Positions 37,282 through 49,520 of a stretch of DNA of 64,000 bases are shown here, piece by piece. Each line of letters starts with the position of its first letter. Position 1 is the stretch's first letter. Made by a program: the position numbers and the translations under genes. This stretch comes from Aphrophora alni (taxonomy: Eukaryota; Arthropoda; Insecta; Hemiptera; Aphrophoridae), in the NCBI GenBank assembly GCA_963513935.1, contig OY740774.1:28911949-28975948 (forward strand). The letters are read 5' to 3'. The notes under the pieces were generated by a model that ran no database searches, was not told the origin of the DNA, and saw only the letters and a list, made by a program, of their open reading frames with translations.

Positions 37282-38591
37282 CGGTATGCGCCAAAATAAA
37301 CAGTACTGAAACTGAATCAGCTGTAGCTACCTTATCGATCAGCTGTGTCAACTTTTGATTCTTGCCACGTATTCGTGATTATTATTTCTTTCTATTTGAG
37401 GTTAGTTTTTGCTGACATGGTGCTAACTACTGCAGAGAAAGCTTTTATCGTAGAGCATTATTTTCGCTCATACGGAAATGGACGTGCGGGTGGGCCAAGT
37501 TTGTCACACACTGCATTACGTTTTAATGAGCATTTTCACAAAAACCCGCCTAGTAATGCTGTGGTCATTAGTGTTGTTCAAAAATTTCGAAGAATATGAA
37601 GTGTTTTGACGTAGCGGAAGGGCTATTCAGGTCACCCAACTACTGTACAAATGAAAACCACGGAAGAGTGTTGCAGCAAATGTTACAGTCACCGAAATGA
37701 AGCCTAAACCGAACATCTTTGAAACTGGATATAAGCAATATGTCGTTGAGAAAAATGTTTAAAAACAATGGTGGTTTTCCTGACAAGATACAAACTGGGC
37801 AACCTATGAACTGTATAAACAAAACAGTCAGAGTTCAGTACTGTGCTTCAATGTTAGCAATGTGCTATGTAGAAGCTAAGTGTCTGAGCTATGTACGTTT
37901 TTCAGATGAATGTCATGTGCACATAAACAAGCAGACAACACGTTTTCTTGGGTTTGAACGTCCTGACAGTGTTGAAGAGAGGCCACGACATAGTAAGCGT
38001 GTAATCATTTGTTGCGCTGTTGTCAGGGAGAGGCATAAGTGTTCCACACTTTGTTGAAGAAATTAATGGAAATCCTCTTACTGTAATTTATTCTTGATCG
38101 TTTTATAGGAGACATCAGGAGATTTTGTTGTGTCTGAAACCTGTCTTTTCCACAATCGTTCCAGCAAGATGGCGCAACCAGCCACAATGCCTTAACCAAC
38201 ATTCTTTTCCTTCGAGAAACTTTTGCCAACAGCCTCATCTCCCTTTAGAACAAACTTCCCTTACCCAGCCCGCTCCCCCGATCTTACACCATCTGACACC
38301 TACGTCAGGGAATGTTGAAGGAGAAGATTTTCCGTAAAGACCCACCAGCTACCATCGTCCAACTCCAGGAAAAAATAACCATGTGTAAATGAGCATGAGA
38401 CAACCCCTCTTCAAAAAATGATGCAAAACTTTCAAAAACTGTACGAGTGTTGCCTAAAACTGAATGGAAATTATATTGAACATGTTATTACGCGAATATA
38501 ACCGATTTTGCTTTCTTTTACTTATATAAGTTGGTAAAACTATGTACATAAAATCTTACAATTTCAGTAATTTTTATTTTGGAGCATATTG
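37282..38591 (+). mobile_element. Decayed Tc1/mariner-type DNA transposon with terminal inverted repeats
   Basis: The ends are a 19-bp inverted repeat: CGGTATGCGCCAAAATAAA at the left and CAATATGCTCCAAAATAAA (reverse complement of the right end), with 3 mismatches. TA precedes the left end (37280-37281) but no TA follows the right. The total of 1.31 kb is the usual mariner size. The transposase inside is broken (separate entry). It is a fossil DNA transposon, probably inserted into existing repeat D sequence. Confidence 0.75.
37417..38440 (+). pseudogene. Mariner-type transposase pseudogene with DUF4817-like N-terminal helix-turn-helix
   Basis: It starts MVLTTAEKAFIVEHYFRSYG and continues SLSHTALRFNEHF, SNAVVISVVQKFRR, matching the N-terminal HTH (DUF4817-type) of insect mariner-like transposases. 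After a stop and frame changes come LRKMFKNNGGFPDKIQTGQP, VRFSDECHVHINKQTTRFLG and FERPDSVEERPRHSKRVIIC. These cover the second DNA-binding helix and the first catalytic acidic block: SDECHVH corresponds to the usual SDEAHFH aspartate region. The C-terminal half survives only as patches (for example QDG-like FQQDGATSHN recoverable by eye near 38160-38185). Multiple stops and frameshifts make it inactive. Confidence 0.75.
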
Positions 38592-38599
38592 CATGATTT

Positions 38600-40680
38600 T
38601 TAACAAAAACTAATGTATAATCAAAACTTCTAACATTTAATTTAGTTTAAAACTAAGTAATAGTAATAATACATCAGTAATGGTCGTTCAGACCATTTGG
38701 GTTAATAGTAACTGAAAACAATTATACTCTGCTATCTTATAAACAATTAACTAAAATAATTAAGTACAGTAATACAAAACCAAAATAAACAAACATAATA
38801 ATATGGATGCATATACATATGCTACAATTTATATAATTACAGAAGAAAGAAAACTAAAAGATTAACACTCCTCTCAAAAATTAAATTCATTATTGAGATC
38901 CCATTTAAATTTTCATGCATATTTCAGGTGTGCACTCGGTTCCACGTTGAACTTTCAGTACGGGAAGTTCATAAGCAATGTAAATCAAATGGGAGTTTCA
39001 GAGCTACTAGTCATCATGAAAATATCATCACGACCATAGTTTCACCTGATTGTATATCTGTGTTCTTTTTTTTACGTCTACTTATGTTTATTTCAAATGA
39101 TCATGCTAATATTTTTTAAATATTAATTAATCCTTATTATTTATATAAGCCAAAATCAAACTTATAGTTTCACAACAAAGAGAGTTTTATGTGATATAGA
39201 TTACTTGTATATAATTTAATTGTATATGTTTCAAACGTATTGGTTTTATTCATTTTCTTTTTTCAGTCCTGCTTATTATAGATAATTGTTTTTCACGTGA
39301 TTTTTTGTTGTTACGAAAATTTTTGTGACGAAACGAACTGTGACGTTAGCAAATAATTAATCTCTCTTTTTTTCCAAAATTAATTTTCATCGTAATCAAT
39401 ATTAATTACAATAGTTGTAAGAAACGACCAGTTACAAATAGTAACAACTAAAAATGAATCATCTACCGTAAGAATTAAGTAATAATTATTACAACTTGAA
39501 TAGAATTGTTTTTTTCACAAGGTGGTTTTCCTTATCTCTGACTGTTTGTCGCCTCTTTCTTACCATTTTGTACATTTATTATAACTATTATTTTTCATTT
39601 TATATTATATTAGCTTTCTGTACTTATTATTAATTTGAGAAATAACTGAACCTGATATAAAAATAATATATCTCTTTTTCAATAAAACTATTTCAATTGA
39701 TTTTTTTTCGATTATATTCCGTTAGTATAATAATTAATATAGTTATTTTGATTACTAATGTTATGTAGATTTTGTCGACATATACATCGACTTTTTTTTA
39801 AATATAATAAAATTTTGGATAAAAAATCTCTGTTTCTAAAAATCGGTTTTTAATAAATTACTAAAAGAAATAATTGCTAATTTGTTAACGCCTTTAAACT
39901 GAAGAACCAATAAACTTTTCATGGAAAGATGTTTACTAAAATCTGTTTCCTCAACTTTGGTGTGAGAATTAACAAACTTTTTGTACTTCTATATTAATAA
40001 AATATTTTTGTAATAATAGAAGGTAAAGATATTGAAAATACATTATTGTTATTCTCAGTAGTTAAATATATTACTTCTGTAATTAATAACCTAACCTAAC
40101 CTTACGATTCCTACTCAAGTTTTGACAATTATTACAAGAAATGATTGAAAAACTAATACCAGAAATATTTATACCATTAAAATAAAATCCTTCGCAGAAA
40201 TTTAAATTTTAATAATTGAACATTTACATTATCATTATCAGAGGATGTATGTTTAAAAAAAAAAAGGAAAAAAATCTTAAATAACTATAAGAATCTACAT
40301 TATGTTTAATCCTTTACCGATAATTTTCGTATGTTCATTTCAACAGTAAAAACCACAATTAAAAAAATAATAATAACAATATTAAGAATTTCATTAAATT
40401 GAATATTGGGGCGAGTTTTATTACAATTTACAGAAACGTTTTTATTCATATGTGAGATAGTTTATGATTTATGTATTCATTAATAATTTTAATAAATGAA
40501 AAATCTGATCTATTTTATTTGAATTATATGCTGTTTAATTAGTGAAGGTATAAATGTTATATGTCTTGAAGTACACGTGGCAATTACGCTGTTCTTGGGT
40601 TTTTATTCTGTATAATTAATACCATTTTAAAATATTGTTAACTATTGGATACATTTTCATTACGTTACTTCAACATTTCA
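38600..40680. other. Intronic AT-rich sequence, no gene recognised
   Basis: Very AT-rich. A short CCTAA run is at 40089-40102. No ORF with a motif. Confidence 0.5.
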
Positions 40681-41060
40681 GATAGAATGACTAACAAATC
40701 GTAAAAGTTTGATTGAAATTGTATATTTGCCTCCCAGTCTATTAGATACTAAATAATGCACTGTTATAAACACTTCTAAACCATTTACCCTAATAATAAA
40801 ATTCAACAATTCACGTTTTATTTGTTATTTTGATTAGATAAAACAAATGTTGATTATCCCTGTTAACAATTCAAATTAGCTTTCAGAAAACGAGGGAATT
40901 TTGTTGTCAGAAAGGTGGTACATTGTGTTAAACACGTTTATTGTTGAAATGTCAGGAATCTGCATTCATCAACTGTAGTAATGAATACCATCAGTTTTTG
41001 AAATATCTTTGAAGGTAATTCAATTAAAATAATTCTTTTGAGAGAATTTTATTTGTATTA
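40680..41060 (+). repeat. Dispersed repeat family D copy
   Basis: Plus-sense copy with 'ctcccagtctattagatact', 'aaatgttgattatccctgtt', 'aacgagggaattttgttgtc', 'tctgcattcatcaactgtag' and 'gaaggtaattcaattaaaat'. Confidence 0.75.
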
Positions 41061-41089
41061 AATGTTTAGTTGATTGAAATGTGTATTTC

Positions 41090-41420
41090 CCTCCCAGTCT
41101 ATTATATACTAAACAATACAGTCATAATCACAAAAACGCAGACATCGCGTTTTATATCTCGTTTTAATTATATGTGAAGCAAATTTTGATTATCCCAGTC
41201 TACAATTCAAATAAGACTTTCAAAAATGAGGGAATTCGTCAGAAAGTTGTTAAATAAGTTGATAGATATTTCAAGAAAATCTACAATTATCACTCTAGTA
41301 ATCATTAGTAACACAAAGTAACATCATTTCTGAAATGGTTTTTAAGAAAATTCAATTAAAATAGTTTTGTGCGAGAATTGTATATTGAAAGAAAGTTTAA
41401 TGTAAGCATGGATATGAAAA
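41090..41420 (+). repeat. Dispersed repeat family D copy, tandem with the previous one
   Basis: It repeats the order 'cccagtctattatatactaa', 'ttttgattatcccagtc', 'aaaatgagggaattcgtcag', 'gatatttcaagaaaatctac' and 'ttcaattaaaatagtttt'. Together with 40680-41060 it forms a head-to-tail pair with 50 bp or less between them, which is unusual for independent insertions. Confidence 0.7.
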
Positions 41421-41429
41421 GAAAGTATT

Positions 41430-44400
41430 GTTAAAACGGTTTACTAGACAACCTTAACGAATTCCGATAAAGTAATTTTAGGACGTTGTAAATAAAAAAC
41501 AGAAATGTACAAAACGTTTAATGAAATTACTGCATTTTAATTATTAGACTATACTCTTTAAAAAATTAAAAAATCTAACGTAATTTTACAAAGTCATTTC
41601 TAATTTTTACCTCTTTTGTCGCTTAATTATATAAATATTTTCAAACATTCTGACCAATAATACTGACACAGATTTAATTACATACTCTTCTTTACAAATC
41701 TTCACTCAATATCTCATCCATTCACAGAGTTATAAAATTGTTTAGGGAAAAAACAAACGAAGACAGACTAATGGAAAACGAGTTGTATACAGACGTATAG
41801 TTATATAAAAACTTTTGCGTAAGTCTCTACACACGCTGGAAGTGAAACTTCGTAAAAGAAGGAGAAAAAGAAGAAGCTTTCTCATCGATACACACATACA
41901 TATATTTACTAAAGTTAGATATGTCGCTTTTCGACTGCGGCAATGTCAGGAGATTTTTCCCACGCTTACTAATTCGTTTTTCTCTAGTGCACGTATAGAA
42001 GTTTATTTTGGTACATGGCAGCAACACATCAGGTACCGTACATTAAAAATGATTTTAACTGAGAAAGTATTACTATAATTACACAAGAGTTTCTTATTTC
42101 CGTTACATTTTTTCGTTCCTCTCCTCGTTTCATTTTTCGTTCCTCTCAATTCGATTTCACTCTACCACAAAGATTGCTGTATCCACCTCAAAACCTGTAT
42201 ATTTTGTGTGTAAGAATTCCACTTGAAAATGTTCTAAATATTTCAGGAATATTAAGTATAATTCAATAACATGTCCACAGGTTACAATATTCGTAACCGG
42301 CTCTGACACATCTTGGTTGATTATCAAACGAAATCAAAATAAACGAGTATTGTTTGTCTTGTTTATCGATACTTATTTAGAACTGTGAATTTAAACTTGT
42401 TTAGCTTAATGAAGTTTATCGTAATCAAAAGCGTGTGTAAACTGTAATTATCTAAACAATCCAGACCAACATTAGAAATGAGACTATTTAAATTTCATAG
42501 GATCATGTTTACTTTAAATTGTTTTTCGTGTAGTAAAATGATTTGTTATAAACCTCTATCTTACTAAATTGAATTACGTAAATATCGTTAAAGTATGAAG
42601 TAGTTTAAAGTAACATTTTGTATTGTATTCTTTAATAAATAAGTACGTTTTGAATTTTAAAATGTTGATTTAACTCCCCCTTTTTTTCGGAGTCTATTAT
42701 GGATGGTGGAAGTTAAGTTAATTGAGAGATGACGTTTATTTGACCAAGAAAATATCCTAAATTAAGTTTATCTATCTTTAATTATTCAAGTATAATTTAT
42801 AAGATTCTGGAAAATTGTGTTCACCCTGTATATATGTACACACCAAGTGGTTAAGAAGTGTACTCCTTTTCCCACAATTTTCGTTGTATCGATTTTGGAC
42901 TAAATGACGTAACCTAATCCCTTCTTCTAGTTTTTATGATGGTTATAATTTTAGGCCCCCAACTTGGGTTTGAATCAATGTTTTAAATCAAAATATAGTT
43001 GTGTATAAACGATTAAAAATTATTTTTAAACGACAAATCACCAAACTTAGTGGAATAGGGGTTTGGGTTGGGAGTGCTAAACCATTTAAAATGACTCCTT
43101 TTGGCTTATGGTACCTCATTTTAAAAGACTCTGTTAAAAAAGAAAAAATGACATAAAGAAAATTTAATTCTCTATCACCCAAAACAAAATTGTGGCGCAA
43201 ATAGTTATTTTGTTTACAAAGTACATCCTCTTGTTAAGTCACTAATGAATTTACCTCATGATTAAATGTTCAAATTGTTCTCCCTGTACTTCATACAGTT
43301 GTACAGTCTTTGTTCAAACATGTTTTTAAAAGAGTGCTTTGTTCCTCTTCTACATTCTGTTACTATCCGTTCTCTTAAAAGATGATTTAAAAGATTCCCC
43401 ACAAAATAAGGTGGTCTTTTGTATAAGTTGTATTTAAAGCTTTGAACCAACATTTAGAAAAATCTATTGACTTGATTTTCTGTCTCATTTTGGTTTCGTA
43501 AATAATATAAATTTTTTGGCCGCGATATTGTTTTGGTTGGTCTGAATTTAATTTTCTCTATGTTATTTTTTGTTGTTTCACAGATACGTTCAATTGAGAT
43601 ATCACAGGCCTATATACGCCATTTAAAATTTTTGAGAACCCCATAATTAAAGTTACAACTTTTTTATATATTTTTTTTTTAGGTTAACCTTCTCACTTAA
43701 AAAGTTATCATAAACAGAATTCAAATATCTCAAATATTAAAAAAATTAAATAAGAGGGAGTGGTAATTTCTTTTCAGTCCTGTAAATAGATGTGTATGTG
43801 TGTGTGTTTCTTTTCTTCTTTAATATAAATGATCTTTTTTTATACTACGAAGAATATTTTAATGTTTTAAGCTATTTGTTCCACATTAAACGTCGATTGT
43901 CATCTCAGCTGTAGAAAGTTTTTTTTCATTATAACAGTCATGTTGAGATTACAAGCTTTTTGTATGATTTTTAATACATTTGATCAATGTGTCGGAAATA
44001 AATAGAAGAATATATTGCAAGTCAGGTTCTACCAGAGATTAAAATTGTAACGTAGTGCTGTCACATGTATCACAAATAGTTGAATAAATAGCAATATTTA
44101 AAATGAGAAATTTAGAAAATATTAATTTTATTTTTGTGAAAAGTTAGAGATTGTAGAGAGATATTTTAACGTTCCACTGAACTCAGCGTTGAAAACAATG
44201 TTTAATCATCTGAGACATGACCCTGTTACAAAGTTAAACAAATTATTTAAATCCAAGACGGCGATAATAAATTATAAACGTCATGAAACTTGTTACGATT
44301 GATCAGATGTAAACGTCATTTGGTGTCAGATCGACATTACGAAAATTATAGGGAAATGTAGGAGATTACTTTTTAAGCACCCTATATTACAACGTGATAG

Positions 44401-45360
44401 CTTAAGAACTTAATACTTTTAAAAAAATATTGAAACAGTTATTAGAATAAATGTATACAATTATTTCGATGATAACAATGGTAATTTTTGTTTTATGACT
44501 GAAGATGATTTTTGTTTGATGTAAATATAGCAATTTTAATATTTTTTTCGTCATGACTATATTTTATGTAGCATTTATTTATATTATATCCATGCGTTAA
44601 TGTAAAATAAAATTAAGAAATTTTCAGCCATAATTACACTCCACTAATTGCCAATTAGCACAAAAATAGTTTCAAAGTCAAAACGATATAGAAAAATGTT
44701 TAACGTCTCTCGTGTATTTTATTTCTCTTTGTATTCAATTTAATTTGATTGATTCAATTACTATGGAAACATAATTTGCCTGTGGATGTTACTTTGATTC
44801 TGTTTTATTGTGTTCTCTCTAACCCTGCAGGTAAAATCTGAATGCATTTATGTCGCATATTAGGTTAGTTTTGTTTGTTAGAATAGATGCCAATGGAAAA
44901 AAAAGAACGCTCCTCTAAATTAAAATTTGACATGTGGTTTAGTTTATACCTAATTTATAGGTCATTCATTGTGAACATCACATTTGATCTATTTCTTTAT
45001 TAATGTAATGATAACTGAATTTCCTCTTTTACAGATCTTTTTAATATACACAAGGTATAAACAAAACGCAGTAGTTCCACAGTAAATTACAACTCAACCC
45101 CCCCCCCACTCAAACAGAGAATAGTAAAAAACAAAGAGCAGTCTGCCATCCTTATTTAAGTATTAATAATATAGAGAAACATTTCTTAGTCTGCCATAAA
45201 ATGGATCAATTGTCGGGTGTAATTTGTTACATAAGTGCAAGGTTCTATTGAAGTAGGAATTTGAATGATGAAGTGTTACGGCTCTTTGAATTGAATATAG
45301 TGAAAAAGTCTTTGCTTATGCACCTGTTCACGAAAGTAGGTTTTTGTGAGTATATTTAAA
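41430..45360. other. Intronic AT-rich sequence, no gene recognised
   Basis: Small basic or hydrophobic ORFs here (for example 41815-42078 and 42988-43453) show no domain. An 'acagggtgaacac' word on the minus strand near 42830 resembles transposon ends, but I could not find its partner. Confidence 0.45.
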
Positions 45361-45369
45361 CCAACCAAA

Positions 45370-46450
45370 ACTGTTTAAAATTTTAAATTAAAATATCAAT
45401 GAAGACAACTTGTATCTAAATTTTAACGTTTTTATATTAAAAATATACACAATGAGACCCGTAGAGAGACCATGTGGACAGGAATTATTATTAAATTTCT
45501 TGTAGTATAAGAAATGTAAAAACTTATTTCGGAGAACTTCAATTTTACTAATATACATTTTACGATATGGGTCCCTAATTATCATTCCATATTTTATTTG
45601 ACTACAAACTAAGGTGAAAATTAATTTCTTAATAATTTCAACATACGTGAAAATCTTGTTTTTCTAATAACTAAGCTCAAAATTTAATCGCATAGCTGTT
45701 AACATATGTTACATGATTTATATAAGTTAATTTAGAGTCAATATCAATACCAAGTTATGAATGCTTGCTACAAGTTCCAAATGCTCACCATAAATTGTTT
45801 ATTTAAATAAGTCGAACTGTGATCACCTGGTTAGTACTATAAACTGACATTTATCCACATTTAAATTTAGTTTGCTTTCAGTACGTCATTTTTATATTTC
45901 AATCTCGTCTTTTTAAATTAATAAGCATTCACCAATATCCCTCACCGTTCTATAGGGTTTAATGTCATCAACGTAAAAAAGGCATTTAAAATCATTAATT
46001 ACTTTTGGTAAATCGTCTATTAGCAACAAAAATAAAAGCGGGCCTAAATTACTTCCTTGTCGAACTCCTGGTCTGCTAAAAAACTATCGGATTTATAATG
46101 ATTGTAGCCTATTATACAAAGTGTAACCGATGTTGAAGATAACTAGAAAAAGGGTAACCTTATTTTTAAGTAACCCACTTTCGAAATGAAAGGGTATGAT
46201 CGACTTTAACGAAACCTTTTTAATATGCAAATAAACAGAATCTCTGCTCATATTCTCATCTAAAGAAAGAGAAACATTAGACGTAAATGTAAGGAAATTA
46301 ATTACCCAAGAGTGACAAGGCATGAAACCGTGTTTATAATCAGTAACATATTGTTTAACATCGCTGAATATTATTTTATAAATTATACATATAAACACTT
46401 TGACCGAGGAATTAATAACTGAAATAGGCCTATAATTTGAAATGCCTTAC
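45370..46450 (-). pseudogene. Jockey-like non-LTR reverse transcriptase fossil
   Basis: On the minus strand, from 46440 downward, the reverse transcriptase blocks appear in order: NYRPISVINSSVKVF (fingers), KHGFMPCHSWVINFLTFTSN (QHGF-RS-TNLL block), GVRQGSNLGPLLFLL near 46008-46075 (block B), and FYVDDI at 45961-45978. The last is the catalytic box, with YVDD where FADD is usual; the metal-binding aspartates are kept. A thumb-region remnant MIIRDPYRKMYISKIEVLRNKFLHF (split: residues 1-25) lies at 45388-45585. The expected aspartate between blocks 46200 and 46250 (DFSKAFD) is lost. Stops and frameshifts separate the parts. Endonuclease and ORF1 are absent (5'-truncated). Confidence 0.75.
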
Positions 46451-46729
46451 ATTCAGAATACTCTCGTTTCCTTTCATGTTGTGGGAAACGTATTTTTCGA
46501 TAAGTTAAAAATAACTAAAGGTGGGTAACTAACATTGAAATATAAAGTGCGATCCATAGTCCCAGACCCCTTCTCATTTGATTAATAATTGGAATAAAAA
46601 ATCTAATTTTCGTTGAAGTATAAATTTCATCTTTCGATACTAGGTTACCAGAATTGACAGACTGAAATGGAGCAAGTTTCGTATTTAATAATATATATTA
46701 AACGTAGTTTGGTATGTTATTTAAGGATA

Positions 46730-47000
46730 ATTTTTAAACAGAAAATGTATTTTGTGAATGGAGGTAGGTGACCAGTATGTTTTGTTTGGGTACTTAAAGC
46801 TACATTTTAGCAAATTAATCAATTAGAACCGATTTTGAGTCAGCTATCCTCAAATCTTTTCTTATGGAACAAATGAAAACACGTTTCGAGTTATGATAAA
46901 AATATGGCTAAATTTTATCAAAATCTGTTCCCCGTTTTATGTTGTGTAACATGCAACAGACAGACATTACTTTAGAAACACTTTAGGGAATCTCAAAATG
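46730..47000 (+). repeat. Dispersed repeat also present at 49690-50020 and 50750-51150
   Basis: Shared words are 'gaccagtatgttttgt' / 'ggccagtatgttttttgtgg', 'gttcttaaa-ctatattt', 'aattgttagaaccgat' and 'aaatcggtatagccgatttt'. These are recurrent non-coding pieces, probably 3' ends of an old LINE family; the copy at 49690 directly follows the RTE-like fossil. Confidence 0.5.
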
Positions 47001-47239
47001 GATGTACGATAATATTTAGAACTAAATTATCGTACCCAATCGTTACAAAGTAATATTTTTTATGCATTTCATTTAATTTGTAAACGTTGAATATAGAATG
47101 TTAACTGTTTCACATTTTGGGAATTAGTCAATTAATGGATCAATTAAATACTTTATTGTTCATTGAGAGTAAGAAGTGTGGAACTTGTAATATGTAACTG
47201 GTATGATGTATATGTGACAGTGCAACTTACAACCCTGGT

Positions 47240-47600
47240 TTGGTGTAAGTTATCTCCGCGTGCTCGGTACAAACGATTGTGATAACGCTGGAAAGCTAAT
47301 CAGTTCAAGAACATTCCAGTGGCTCGAGGACAGTATACATATATACAAATAGATTTTTATCCATCGCCCAACTTTCTCTATATGTTAGACGTCATTTGGT
47401 ATGTAGTGGCGCTTGACCTTCATCGGGCAAACTGGTTTCCGTCATTTTTTAGAGGTGGGGGAAGCAAGTGAGTTTGTGTTCCGCCGTCCTTTCGTCAGTC
47501 CGTTTCTATACAGTGTATTATGAACAACCTCCCCACTCCAAGCCAGACCGCCCTCCCTCCAAGCGCCACCCCATGACAAGGAGCTAGACTAAGTGTTTGT
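47240..47600. other. GC-richer patch upstream of the cadherin exon, function unknown
   Basis: Composition rises locally (for example 'cctccccactccaagccaga', 'ccctccctccaagcgccacc'). No frame shows cadherin-like or other recognisable protein sequence, and no splice-bounded ORF was found. It could be a repeat fragment or a regulatory patch. Confidence 0.3.
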
Positions 47601-47815
47601 GGAAAAGTAAAATGTCATCTAAATAGATGATTAATGTCTGAGCTACGAGTATGTATGTCATTGCTGATTTCTTAGACAATAGCTAATCAGTGAACAAGTA
47701 ATAGTCTAAGATGATGGCAACAGCCAACATCTTTGATTGAATATCGCTTATTATATATAAAAAAAAAATGTAATTTGTTGCTTTTGTAAGGCTAATATAT
47801 TTGTTTCCATTGCAG

Positions 47816-47922
47816 GGAATATCCGAACGTTGGCAATATTGGACGCAGAAACCAAAACACATTTCTGGCTGAGCGTGTATGCACAGGATCACGGAGTAGC
47901 ACCTTTACATTCAAGGCTAGAG
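47816..47922 (+). CDS. kug: Fat-like protocadherin (FAT1/2/3 type), internal exon
   Basis: A 107-nt exon, preceded by a pyrimidine tract and TTGCAG and followed by GTAAGT. Two leading bases complete a glycine codon (incoming phase 1). The 35 full codons read NIRTLAILDAETKTHFWLSV and then YAQDHGVAPLHSRLE. This is the C-terminal half of an extracellular cadherin repeat: the LD-(R)E calcium-binding block (here LDAE), the aromatic/Val strand and the A-x-D-x-G block. The WL-VYAQD-GV-PL-SRLE pattern is specific to FAT1-3/Fat-like. Fat-like cadherins are giant single-pass membrane proteins acting at cell-cell borders in planar polarity and tube morphogenesis. It ends in phase 0 and joins in frame to 53448. 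The Drosophila symbol is used by orthology inference. Confidence 0.9.
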
Positions 47923-48079
47923 GTAAGTTATTAATATTAACTATTTTATTTTTCACATGTTGTTTTGTCTTAAAATCTAATAGTGGGTGGGATTATAAAA
48001 TAAAAAGAAATGCAGAAGTCTCTTTAAAATCGTGCGAACAAATGATATAGAAGTAAACATATAAAAAATTAAATAGGCT

Positions 48080-49520
48080 AAATGGAATGGCATTGCACAA
48101 CAACCAAGATGTATCAGTTTATGGCACGGTTATGAAAAACTAAGAACTTTTAAATACCTCGGATTGACAGATCAAAATTACGTTCATAAACAAATTAAGT
48201 ATATGATTAAGGCGGGAATTCGTGTTATTATTCTGTACAAAATATTTTTCATGCTTAAGGCGGAAATTCGTGTTATTATTCTGTACAAAATATTTATCAT
48301 GCTTAAGGCGGAAATTCGTGTTATTATTCTGTACAAAATATTTATCATGCTTAAGGCGGGAATTCGTTTTATTATTCTGTACAAAATATGTTTCATGCTT
48401 AAGGCGGGAATTCGTGTTATTATTCTGTACAAAATATTTTTCATGCTTAAGGCGGGAATTCGTGTTATTATTCTGTACAAAATATTTTTCATGCTTAAGG
48501 CGGGAATTCGTGTTATTATTCTGTACAAAATATTTTTCATGCTTAAGGCGGGAATTCGTGTTATTATTCTGTACAAAATATGTATCATGCTTAAGGCGGG
48601 AATTCGTTTTATTATTCTGTACAAAATATTTTTCATGCTTAAGGCGGGAATTCGTGTTATTATTCTGTACAAAATATTTTTCATGCTTAAGGCGGGAATT
48701 CGTGTTATTATTCTGTACAAAATATTTTTCATGCTTAAGGCGGGAATTCGTGTTATTATTCTGTACAAAATATGTATCATGCTTAAGGCGGGAATTCGTT
48801 TTATTATTCTGTACAAAATATTTTTCATGCTTAAGGCGGGAATTCGTGTTATTATTCTGTACAAAATATTTTTCATGCTTAAGGCGGGAATTCGTGTTAT
48901 TATTCTGTACAAAATATTTTTCATGCTTAAGGCGGGAATTCGTGTTATTATTCTGTACAAAATATGTATCATGCTTAAGGCGGGAATTCGTTTTATTATT
49001 CTGTACAAAATATTTTTCATGCTTAAGGCGGGAATTCGTGTTATTATTCTGTACAAAATATTTTTCATGCTTAAGGCGGGAATTCGTGTTATTATTCTGT
49101 ACAAAATATTTTTCTTTTCGACTACTGCCTAAAACCTTTAATATAAATTTTTTAAATAATAATTTTATCTGTTGTGGTATATGGCTGTGACACGTGGTTT
49201 CTTTTATGAAGGAGGAAAATAGACTACGAGTTTTTGAAAATCAAATTCTAAGGTGGATATTTGACTCCAAGAGAAGACAGTGTGGACGAGGAATAGAGAA
49301 AACTTGACAACTTGAATTATTGTAATTTATACAGCTCTCCGGTATATTATCAGGGATGTTAAATCTAGGAGATTGAGATAGCTAGGTCATGAGGCTTACA
49401 GAATGGAATACAAAATTGATTGTTTTTATAGGAAAACAAGAAGGGGAAATATTATTAGAAAGACCTAGTGCAGATGAGAGGATGAATCTGATAGAAATCG
49501 AAGTAATTAGATGCTTTTGG
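48080..49520 (+). pseudogene. RTE-like non-LTR reverse transcriptase C-terminal fossil, interrupted by a tandem array
   Basis: Before the array one frame reads LRTFKYLGLTDQNYVHKQIK, then YMIKAGIRVI. After it, in shifting frames, come SFRLLPKTFNINFLNNN, VVYGCDTWF, KEENRLRVFENQILRWIFDS and KRRQCGRGI. These line up with the familiar insect LINE segment FkYLGs-i--dny---EI--RikaG, then SRLLsK--K-kiYkt, YGcEtW, REE-RLRVFEN-vLRrIFgpKRd, with later patches near 49300-49510. It is the thumb and connection region downstream of the catalytic core. The fossil is in sense orientation to the host gene. Assignment to the RTE clade is from motif memory. Confidence 0.75.
48204..49114 (+). repeat. 48-bp tandem array, 19 copies, with 192-bp higher-order repeats
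   Basis: The unit begins at GGCGGGAATTCGT and is 48 bp; starts fall at 48211 + 48n and are exact through unit 19. Because 48 is a multiple of three and the unit lacks stops in several frames, it gives three overlapping frames of more than 300 codons (two plus, one minus), none a real gene. In the fossil's own frame the unit reads MLKAGIRVIILYKIFF, matching the RikaGnr-yyslqkLL stretch of the surrounding reverse transcriptase. From unit 6 (48451) the variants repeat in fours (V-FF, V-FF, V-CI, F-FF) three times to 49026, then two more units. Most units contain GAATTC; units 2 and 3 do not. Confidence 0.95.

Noticed and set aside
41815..42078. Basic 87-codon ORF (KLRKRRRKRRS)
   Set aside because: The basic run derives from a local purine-rich stretch; the overlapping antisense frame is equally open and no homology is recognised.
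42830..43600. A possible DNA transposon with an 'acagggtgaacac' end
   Set aside because: I could not find a matching inverted end or any transposase motif in the ORFs at 42988-43453.
48164..49190. Three overlapping frames of 306-322 codons, the longest after ORF1
   Set aside because: They are translations of the 48-bp tandem array in three frames. The unit length is divisible by three and lacks stops, so openness is automatic.
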